The notes under the pieces: model-generated | Database searches by the model: none | Seen by the model: the letters and a program-made list of their open reading frames with translations, nothing else | What the model was told of the DNA's origin: nothing | Shown: in pieces, positions 15,499 through 21,918 of the stretch | Layout: each line of letters begins with the position of its first letter | Position numbering within the stretch: the stretch's first letter is position 1 | Made by a program: the position numbers and the translations under genes | From: DATKDU01 sp035512595 | GTDB taxonomy: Bacteria > Planctomycetota > Planctomycetia > Pirellulales > Pirellulaceae | Assembly: GCA_035512595.1 (NCBI GenBank) | Contig: DATKDU010000532.1 | Span: 1 to 23,337 of the forward strand | DNA: 23,337 bases | Reading direction: 5' to 3'

Positions 15499-17466
15499 AT
15501 GGAACTTCCTAGCCGCGCCAAAGGGCAGATTCTGCTTGCACCGGGCGAGATGGCCAATCTGCGGTCCCGGCTACGAGCGATGGCACCGCGTCACGATCTG
15601 ACGACGGTGATCGCCTGCGCATTCGACCACCGCACTCGAATTCTGCCATTTATCTACGCCGACTTGCGGATGCCTCCCGCGGGCGTACGAGCAATCGGCT
15701 CGGCACTGGTCGATGCGGGATTTTCTAAGACGCGCATCGTCCTGCAGCAGTGGAACAAGAATTTTTGCCCTTCGCAAATGCGGCTCGACGGCCGGATTCC
15801 CGATCTGTTTTTGGTGTCGAGCATGCACCTGCACGGCGAGGAGTGCGATCGGCTAATCCGCGAAGCGCAGCAGATCGAACCCTCACGGCGGCCACTGATC
15901 ATCGCCGGTGGCCCGCGGATCATTTACGAGCCGTGGCTGGTATTCGGCGACGATAAGCAAGACCCGTGGGGCGCCGATGTGGCCGTCACGGGCGAAGAGT
16001 TCGTGTTTCTTAGCCTGTTGGAAGTTCTGCTCTCGCTACGGGCGAAGGGCGAATCGTTGCGGTCGGTCTTCTGGCGGGCCAAAGAGAGCGGCGCGCTCGA
16101 CGAAATCCCCGGCCTGGTTTATGCCAGGTCGGCCACCGCCGAAGGACCGGCGGAAGAGCTGGTGGATACGGGCATACAACGGCTGCTGGGCGATCTCGAT
16201 GAGCTGCCACACCCGGTGATGGGATACCAGTTGCTCGAAGCGCCCAGCCGCGCCGCAACCCTGGCAACGCACGCCTTGCCCGCCCGCCGCGTCCGCAAAT
16301 ACTCGGTCGTGTCGTCGATCGTGCTCACCGTCGGCTGCAAGTTTCGCTGCTCGTATTGCCCGATTCCGGCCTACAACCAGCGGACACATCGAATGAAATC
16401 GGGCGAGCGGATTGCCGACGAAATGGGGCAGATCGTCACGACCTACGGAATCGACAAATTCTTTGGCACCGACGACAATTTCTTTAACGACACGAAGCGC
16501 ACACTCGAAATTGCCGAAACCTTGGCCCGCAAAGCGAGCACCGGCCAGCGGCCTCATTGCAAGATCATGTACGGAACCGAAGCGACGGTTCACGACACCA
16601 TTCGCTTGCGGGAGCACTTGCCGCTGATTCGCCGTTCGGGCCTGACGGCGGTGTGGATGGGAGTCGAGGACCTCACCGGCACGCTGGTCAAAAAGGGACA
16701 AAACCAGGACAAAACAATCGAGGCGTTTCAACTGCTGCGGGGCAGCGGCATCGCTCCCATACCCATGATGATGCATCACGACACGCAGCCGCTGGTGACC
16801 TGGAAGAACAACTATGGACTGCTCAACCAGATGCGGACGCTGCGGAAGGCCGGGGCCCTGTTCACGCAGGTGCTGATGCTGACGCCGTCGCCGGGCTCCA
16901 AGTGGTACGAAGGCACCTACACGGACGGCTTGGCGTTCGACTACGTGAACGGCCAGCCGATTGCGCCGCATATCGTCGATGGCAACTACGTGGTGGCCTC
17001 GAAGCACCCCCGCCCGTGGATCAAGCAGCTCAACTTGCTGGCTGCCTACGCCTACTTTTTCAACCCACTGAGGATGCTGCTCGCCCTGGTCTGGTCGCTG
17101 TCGCGTCTGCCCCTCGCCGACGCCGAAACCCGACCGGCCGAGGAAATCGCGCAATACTCACCCTTGCGGAAACTGGGGCGAACAATCTTCCTCAAGGCGC
17201 GGGCTCACTTGCTCGACGCCGCAGTGCAGGCGCTGGGCATGTGCGGCTTGTTTCACACCTGCTGCCGCACGCTGGCATGGGCCTGGCAACTGTCGCGAGG
17301 CAACATCCAGCACAGCTCGCAAGCGCCGGCGAGTCGCCTCGCCATGCGCAGCCCTGACGGCGGTCCCGCCAGTCACGCCCTACCCGGCACGCCGCTGGCC
17401 AGCGTCTCACCCACTCGCGTCCATTTGCTGCCCATCGGCAATGGTGTGAGTTCAAGAGCGGCGTGA
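15499..17466 (+). CDS. Radical SAM protein with N-terminal B12-binding-like domain
   Basis: ATG 15499 is preferred over GTG 15475 because AAGGG lies about 10 bases before it and the protein begins there with charged sequence. Residues 30-180 have the alternating strand-helix pattern of a B12-binding-like domain (PDLFLVSSMHLHG, RRPLIIAGGP, ADVAVTGEE), though the classical DxHxxG cobalamin motif is not evident. The radical SAM core has the iron-sulphur cluster motif Cys280-x3-Cys284-x2-Cys287 (GCKFRCSYCPIP), then FGTDDNFF, VWMGVED and a LMLTPSPGSKWYE barrel strand. The remainder to residue 655 is a helical C-terminal region with a hydrophobic patch (AYAYFFNPLRMLLALVWSL). Such proteins often methylate or rearrange lipids, antibiotics or hopanoids; the substrate is unknown. 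No partner gene is adjacent. Confidence 0.85.
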   Translation: MELPSRAKGQILLAPGEMANLRSRLRAMAPRHDLTTVIACAFDHRTRILPFIYADLRMPPAGVRAIGSALVDAGFSKTRIVLQQWNKNFCPSQMRLDGRIPDLFLVSSMHLHGEECDRLIREAQQIEPSRRPLIIAGGPRIIYEPWLVFGDDKQDPWGADVAVTGEEFVFLSLLEVLLSLRAKGESLRSVFWRAKESGALDEIPGLVYARSATAEGPAEELVDTGIQRLLGDLDELPHPVMGYQLLEAPSRAATLATHALPARRVRKYSVVSSIVLTVGCKFRCSYCPIPAYNQRTHRMKSGERIADEMGQIVTTYGIDKFFGTDDNFFNDTKRTLEIAETLARKASTGQRPHCKIMYGTEATVHDTIRLREHLPLIRRSGLTAVWMGVEDLTGTLVKKGQNQDKTIEAFQLLRGSGIAPIPMMMHHDTQPLVTWKNNYGLLNQMRTLRKAGALFTQVLMLTPSPGSKWYEGTYTDGLAFDYVNGQPIAPHIVDGNYVVASKHPRPWIKQLNLLAAYAYFFNPLRMLLALVWSLSRLPLADAETRPAEEIAQYSPLRKLGRTIFLKARAHLLDAAVQALGMCGLFHTCCRTLAWAWQLSRGNIQHSSQAPASRLAMRSPDGGPASHALPGTPLASVSPTRVHLLPIGNGVSSRAA

Positions 17467-17650
17467 TGTCTGACCAAACGGAGACGTTGGTGGCCCTGGT
17501 CAAGTATCCCGCCTTGATCGGTAATGGGTTCAGCGCCGACGCGACCCAATGAAGCGCCAGACTGACCCGCATGGGGCAGACTGGCTAGAAATCCCGTCAG
17601 CTGCGCGCGACAATGCGCCTTAGGCAAGGTCCGCTTTGGAGGTGGGGCCG

Positions 17651-18511
17651 ATGGTAAGCAACGCACGGCTACGAGCAGCGGCATACCACGAAGCTGGGCA
17701 TGCCGTCTTGGCCTTTCGGCGAGAGCTGAACTTCGGGCTGGTGACGATCGTTCCAGGTGCCCGATCTCTCGGCTCAGTAATCTACGAGAACGTCGGCCCG
17801 TTTGACTCTTCCGACTACCGCGCAGAAGGTGGCTTTGAACGGATCTCGAATGTCATGTTTACGCTATTGGCAGGACCCGCGGCCGAGAGATGGTGTGCCA
17901 ACGGCCGCATTCTCACTGGCGAAACGTGGGACGAAGACACCGTGGCGGAAGTCGCCTCGAAAGTCTGCGGCGGCGATAAGGAGAAATCAGGTTTCTTAAA
18001 ATACCTCCGCAGCATGACCGATCGCTGGATCGAGCTGAATTCGATCCAGCGCGGCATTCGTGCCGTAGGCGACGCTTTGCTGGCTCACGGTTCGCAAGGG
18101 CTTGGTTGGGGCGGCATAGAGTACCAAATCGCTTTGGAACATGCGAAAGACGCAATCGATAATCTACCCCCTGGCGCACAGCTTCGCTTCGTGGGCCATT
18201 CCTTGGGCGGAGGCTTGGCCACAGCCGCAGCGGCAGTTTACAATCGCCCTGCTACCACGTTTAATGCGGCAGGAGTGCATGAAGACACGGTCCATCGGCG
18301 CGGGAAGAACTTAATCAACATCGATCAAATCGTCGATGCATACCGGGTTCAAGGCGAAATCCTGAGCACGCTCCAGGATTCGAATATTAGCATGGTCGGC
18401 CTCCTTATGCCCGACGGCAATGGGACTCCCTACTGGCTGCCTGCGACCGCTTCGGATCCGATTAGCCGCCATTTCATGACCGATGTCTTAGCCGGTTTTG
18501 ATAAAATGTAG
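17651..18511 (+). CDS. Chimera: M41-like zinc-protease domain joined to class 3-type lipase domain (Tle-like)
   Basis: ATG 17651 gives 286 residues. Residues 1-100 resemble the M41/FtsH peptidase-like domain: AAYHEAGHAVLAF with zinc motif HEAGH (13-17), a VTIVPG strand, and the MFTLLAGPAAE helix. From about residue 150 the sequence is an alpha/beta hydrolase of lipase class 3 type: LRFVGHSLGGGLA (nucleophile Ser184), TFNAAGV, IDQIVDAYRVQGE (probable acidic residue region) and SRHFM (His274). The lipase lacks the N-terminal strands normally before the elbow. The C-terminal pattern resembles phospholipase domains in polymorphic toxins and type VI effectors, from memory. The stop overlaps the Shine-Dalgarno of the ankyrin lipoprotein gene, so the two are translationally coupled. 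It could be a true fusion or a recombination scar kept open by chance. Confidence 0.65.
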   Translation: MVSNARLRAAAYHEAGHAVLAFRRELNFGLVTIVPGARSLGSVIYENVGPFDSSDYRAEGGFERISNVMFTLLAGPAAERWCANGRILTGETWDEDTVAEVASKVCGGDKEKSGFLKYLRSMTDRWIELNSIQRGIRAVGDALLAHGSQGLGWGGIEYQIALEHAKDAIDNLPPGAQLRFVGHSLGGGLATAAAAVYNRPATTFNAAGVHEDTVHRRGKNLINIDQIVDAYRVQGEILSTLQDSNISMVGLLMPDGNGTPYWLPATASDPISRHFMTDVLAGFDKM

Positions 18512-18521
18512 GAGGATTCGC

Positions 18522-19328
18522 ATGTTGTGGTCGGAGCTGGCAAGACGTGTCGCTGCGCTACTTGCGGTCGTTATGGTATCTGGCTGCGGATACGGCAATA
18601 ACAAGACGGGAAGTGCCATGACCATTTGGAAGGCAGTGGAGCACGAGGATCTGGGTGCCATTGAGGCTTACGCGCGCAATGGCGGTGACTTGGAGGTTGG
18701 TGCAAGTAAGCTGGGCAAGACTCCTCTGCTCCATGCTCTGATCCTGAAGAAGAAGGAGAGTTATGTGAAGCTGTTGTCACTGGGCGCAAGTCCAAATGCC
18801 ATCTGCCGCGGTGGTTCCACTACCCCGGCCAATTCAGCGGTGATTCACCATGCCGCCCTGGAGCCGGATTCGTTTTGGCTGCGGGCTGCATTGGAGTCGA
18901 GGGGCGATCCCGATCTAATGAACGACGGGGAGGGAATGTCGAAGGGAAGACCGCTTTGTTTCGCAATCGCGGGAAAAGGGCGCATTGCAAACGTCAAACT
19001 GCTGTGCGAACACGGTGCGGACGTCAATGCTCCGATTGATCACCTTGGGCTCACCGCACTTCATGAGGCCGCTGGAAAGAACTTTGAGATCGTTCATTAC
19101 TTGCTGGAGCGAGGCGCCGACGTTGCGGAGCCAAGACCGGTCCATGAGCGGAATACGTTCATTTACAGTATCCGGCAAAAGAAGCCAAAATCCTATGTGA
19201 ATCCAGAGGAAAAGAAGTGGTGCGCCGCCGTTTGGGATTGGCTGCGGAGCCATGGAAAGGACCCCGAAAAGGCAAAATGGAATGGCTCCAAATGGACGTG
19301 GGAACCTGACGAGCAGTTTCGACGCTAA
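18522..19328 (+). CDS. Ankyrin-repeat lipoprotein, possible immunity partner of the lipase
   Basis: AGGAGG (18510-18515) overlaps the upstream stop codon and lies six bases before ATG 18522. The 268-residue product has a lipoprotein signal: hydrophobic AALLAVVMV then lipobox VSGC (Cys at about residue 22), so it should be anchored facing the periplasm. It continues with four or five ankyrin-like units: GDLEVGASKLGKTPLLHAL, LSLGASPNAICRGGST, CEHGADVNAPIDHLGLTALHEAA and LLERGADVAEP. The C-terminal part ends in a Trp-rich tail (WNGSKWTWEPDEQ). Periplasmic ankyrin lipoproteins encoded directly after phospholipases are known as immunity proteins for Tle effectors of type VI secretion. The arrangement fits that model, but no secretion gene is in the window. 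By eye the gene is less GC-rich than its neighbours, suggesting transfer. Confidence 0.8.
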   Translation: MLWSELARRVAALLAVVMVSGCGYGNNKTGSAMTIWKAVEHEDLGAIEAYARNGGDLEVGASKLGKTPLLHALILKKKESYVKLLSLGASPNAICRGGSTTPANSAVIHHAALEPDSFWLRAALESRGDPDLMNDGEGMSKGRPLCFAIAGKGRIANVKLLCEHGADVNAPIDHLGLTALHEAAGKNFEIVHYLLERGADVAEPRPVHERNTFIYSIRQKKPKSYVNPEEKKWCAAVWDWLRSHGKDPEKAKWNGSKWTWEPDEQFRR

Positions 19329-19334
19329 GTCGGG

Positions 19335-19740
19335 TGTCAGTCGGCACTCAATACCAGCGATCGGCAGGTGAAAACCAGCCATTTTGAGAAAGGAAACATT
19401 CGACCTACGGACCTTCTAGCGGCACTGCCGCGGAAGGATGCCGGTGATGGCGAATGTCCTCAAGATCGCGCTGATCGAGTCCATTTTGTCGTTACATGCG
19501 CTGCGATATTCGCAGCGGCGGATCGCGCGGGAGCTGGGGGTGGACCGCGAGACGGTCCGGAAGTACCTGCGGGAGCGGTTGTCGGGGGCAAAACCAGCCA
19601 TTGCGCCGATCGGCTCGGGCGGGTCAAAACCTGCCACTTTTCCCGGGCTGCCGGCCCGGCTCCAGCGCGGACTCGGTCGGCGAATCGGCAGGATTGGCGG
19701 GTGCCGAGGGTGGCTCATGGCACGACTTGATATGCTCTAA
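19335..19740 (+). mobile_element. Left end and truncated istA-like gene of an IS21-family element
   Basis: The segment begins TGTCAGTCGGCACTCAATAC, as expected for an IS21-type left terminus. It carries three related short repeats, AAAACCAGCCATT at 19371 and 19590 and AAAACCTGCCACTT near 19625, a multiple-repeat feature of IS21 ends. From ATG 19447 an IstA-like N-terminus is encoded: MANVLKIALIESILSL, then the helix-turn-helix YSQRRIARELGVDRETVRKYLRE (about residues 19-41). After about 80 residues the protein loses similarity and stops at 19740. The DDE catalytic domain and istB are absent, as is a right end, so this is a dead fragment. The adjacent triple-repeat gene begins four bases later, so the junction is close to 19740. 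Confidence 0.65.
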
Positions 19741-19743
19741 CCC

Positions 19744-20460
19744 ATGCCCCGCTCCCGCCTGCGCAAGACGCCTAAGCGCCCGCCCCTCACCATCGACCAG
19801 ATCCTCTCCTGGGCCGACGACTGGTTTGCCGCCCACGGCCGCTGGCCCAACATCAAGTCCGGCCTTATCCCCGGCACAATCGACGACACCTGGGCCCGGA
19901 TCGACGACGCATTGCGGCAGGGCTACCGGGGTCTTCCAAAGAAGAGGCCGCGGCTTAGCTTGGCCAGGCTCCTCGAAAAGCACCGCAGCGTCCGCAACTC
20001 GGAGTACCCGCCGCGGCTTTCGCTCGGCCGAATCATTTTGTGGGCCAAGCAGTATCAAATGCGGACCGGCCAGTGGCCAAAGGAACATAGCGGGGCGATT
20101 CAAGGTGCACCCGGTGAGACCTGGCTGGCCATCGACATGGCCCTGCGCAAAGGCCGGCGCGGGCTGAAGTCCGGTAGTTCACTCGCCAAGCTTTTGTCCC
20201 GGCACTGCGGGGTCCGCAACGTTGTCCATCCTCCAAGGTTGACAATCGGCCAGATTCTTCGCTGGGCCGACGCCTATCGCGCCCGTCTCGGCAAGCGCCC
20301 GACTCGTAATTCCGGCCCGATTGACGAGGCCCCCGGTGAAACCTGGATGGCGGTCCACAAAGCGCTCCAGGCCGGGCAACGCGGGCTCCCGGGCGGCTCG
20401 TCGTTACCTCGCCTGCTCGAAGAAAGGCGGGCGAGGTGGAATCCAAAGGGTGAGTCCTGA
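19744..20460 (+). CDS. Triple-repeat protein of planctomycete type, probably DNA-associated
   Basis: The 238-residue product consists of three tandem units of about 70 residues (14-85, 90-159, 164-232) with the pattern L-T-I-x-Q-I-L-x-W-A-D, then G-x-W-P, S-G-x-I, APGETW, A-L-R-x-G-x-R-G-L and SSL-x-x-LL, ending V-R-N. Units 2 and 3 are most alike; unit 1 has diverged at GTIDDTW and KKRPRLS. It is basic and has no signal peptide or membrane segment, so it is cytoplasmic. I recall such repeats in many planctomycete proteins of unknown function; the helical, basic, tryptophan-anchored units suggest nucleic-acid binding, as in homing-endonuclease-associated repeats, but that is inference. It starts at ATG 19744 directly after the IS21 fragment and may have lost its own promoter. 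Confidence 0.75.
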   Translation: MPRSRLRKTPKRPPLTIDQILSWADDWFAAHGRWPNIKSGLIPGTIDDTWARIDDALRQGYRGLPKKRPRLSLARLLEKHRSVRNSEYPPRLSLGRIILWAKQYQMRTGQWPKEHSGAIQGAPGETWLAIDMALRKGRRGLKSGSSLAKLLSRHCGVRNVVHPPRLTIGQILRWADAYRARLGKRPTRNSGPIDEAPGETWMAVHKALQAGQRGLPGGSSLPRLLEERRARWNPKGES

Positions 20461-20479
20461 ACCAACGCCAGGACTCACC
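20449..20479 (+). terminator. Strong hairpin overlapping the stop codon, between convergent genes
   Basis: A perfect 11-bp inverted repeat GGTGAGTCCTG (20449-20459) and CAGGACTCACC (20469-20479) with a 9-base loop spans the TGA of the triple-repeat gene and lies 22 bases from the end of the convergent FG-GAP fragment. There is no T-run on either side, so it may be a bidirectional or Rho-dependent end, or an mRNA-stability element. Confidence 0.5.
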
Positions 20480-20501
20480 TACAAGGATCAGCCTCCCACG
20501 C

Positions 20502-20912
20502 TCATTTCTGTGAGTAGAGCCAGACGAACCCGGTACGATCCTCCTTCATGAACTCGCCGCGCTTGCGGTAAAGCTCCTGATACTTCCGACTGGCCTCGGT
20601 GCGCTGTTTCTCGTCAGTCGTGCAGTTCAGTTGTTTCAGCGTGTCCTCAAACGATTTCTTCCAGTCGGCGAATCTCTGCTGGAATTCCTTCGGATCGAGC
20701 TTGTCTGCCGGCGAGACCAGAGTCACCAGGTCGCCAGCCAGAATGTCGAGCTTGCCGTCGCCGTTGACATCCTCGACCCAGATTCGCGTGCAGCTCGTCG
20801 GTCCCTTCAGTTCTTCGTCACGCAGGATTTGACCGTCCTGGACCTGAGGACCGCGACCGATAAGGGAGCGAAACGCTTGTAGCTCCGGCGGCTTGCCTGA
20901 TCCTGCGCGGTT
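20502..20912 (-). pseudogene. C-terminal fragment of a second FG-GAP protein
   Basis: Read on the minus strand from about 20912, the frame gives SGKPPELQAFRSLIGRGPQ, then WVEDVNGDGKLDILAGD (one FG-GAP loop), a charged helix FQQRFADWKKSFEDTLKQL and the end TGFVWLYSQK. This parallels the last third of the 9551-10750 protein (SREPKLAAVQTI, TDWNEDGKLDLVIGD, coiled-coil helix, HGRVWIVLRK), so the two are paralogues. The signal peptide and the first loops are missing: an in-frame stop lies near 20955 and the next sequence upstream belongs to an unrelated + strand fragment. The only start codon inside is GTG at 20726, after the FG-GAP loop. It is therefore a 3' remnant. Confidence 0.7.
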
Positions 20913-20985
20913 CGACGCACATCCGCGCCCAGCGCAGCATCCTGGCGCTCATGCCGACCCTCGGCACCACCGCCGGCGTTAACGT

Positions 20986-21240
20986 ATGCATCCCATTTCC
21001 CGCCGCGAATACAAGGTCATGCTCGACCACCGGCACTTCTTGGATCGGAAGGACGCCGCGGCGTCCTTCTGCCGGGATCTCCACTCCCTGACTAAGCGGC
21101 TCAGGAAGGTCGAGTGCGATGGCGAGTTCGACGGCACCGACAAGCGGGAGATCGTCTTCCTCGACACGATCGACGAGACGATCCACCTGAACGGCTTCGT
21201 CTTTCGTCAGCGGACTGACGTTGACGGCGGTCACGCGATG
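20986..21240 (+). pseudogene. N-terminal fragment of an unidentified protein (possibly CYTH-like)
   Basis: ATG 20986, preceded by an in-frame TAA at 20980-20982, begins MHPISRREYKVMLDHRHFLD and continues with KREIVFLDTIDETIHLNGFVFRQRTDVD. The alternation of E-Y-K near the N-terminus, a later strand LDT-x-D and R-x-R-x-D resembles CYTH/triphosphate-tunnel proteins, where these charged residues line the tunnel, but the match is weak. After residue 80 or so the sequence changes in frame into a cytochrome-type protein, so only the first 80-85 residues of the original gene remain. Confidence 0.45.
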
Positions 21241-21918
21241 GCTGACGTCGAGACCTTCCTGGAGTCCCTGACCAGATCGCTCGATTCGACGCACAAGGAT
21301 CCAGCCAGGATGCATCGCTTTGCCAAGCGAGTCCTCGGTGACAACCATAACGAAGTCGAGGAAGCGGCTTTGATGAAGCGCGTCGTGGCCTATACGGCGG
21401 CGCTGGCAAAGATGGTCGAGCGGAATGCATCGCCGGTGCGGTACGGCTATGCAAGGCTCGATGCCTTTGGAGCCATTCTGAATGAGATCTGCGCCACAGC
21501 CCTGGAAATCCCCGAAAACCGGCAGCCTTCCGATGCGCCGGCCAGCTATCCCTTCCTGTGGGACACGCCCCAGCTGGACTGGGTGCAGTGGAACGGGTCG
21601 GCCAACAATCCCATATCTCGCAATGTGGGCGAAGCGCTCGGCGTGTTCGCCCACTTCACGCTGACCGCTGAGAGCGACGCGGAGCGCTTTCAGTCCACGG
21701 TCAATGTGCGAAATCTGTTCGAGTTGGAACAGCAAGTCAACAAGCTTCGCGCGCCAGCCTGGCCGGAGGGGCACCTGGGGCCTATCGACCGAGTAAAGTC
21801 CGCACGCGGCGAAAAGCTGTTCGCGCAAAACTGCGCTAAATGCCACGGCGTGCGCGGCGCCGATGGGAAGTTTCCCCTGACTGAACCCAACGCCACCGGA
21901 CAGGACAACCCATCCCGA
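21241..21918 (+). pseudogene. Internal fragment of a di-haem cytochrome c (peroxidase/RoxA-like)
   Basis: In the same open frame as the preceding fragment, the sequence HRFAKRVLGD, YGYARLDAFGAILNEI, SYPFLWDTPQLDWVQWNGSA and ISRNVGEALGVF is typical of large di-haem cytochromes annotated as peroxidases or RoxA-like, placed from memory. It is followed by ELEQQVNKLRAPAWPE and a haem-binding CAKCH in KLFAQNCAKCHGVRG. A normal gene would have a signal peptide and another haem upstream and further sequence after CxxCH; both are missing. Similarity stops near 21910, where the antisense leucine-rich-repeat gene begins. The frame stays open to 22191 only because it runs antisense through those repeats. 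With no signal peptide the haem could not be attached, so this is a non-functional chimera. Confidence 0.65.

Noticed and set aside
16036..17154. Minus-strand open frame of 372 codons within the radical-SAM gene
   Set aside because: Antisense shadow; the + strand has the CxxxCxxC motif and full-length family similarity.
20818..21846. Minus-strand open frame of 342 codons across the CYTH/cytochrome chimera
   Set aside because: Antisense to recognisable cytochrome sequence, no motif, and in a different frame from the FG-GAP fragment it overlaps.
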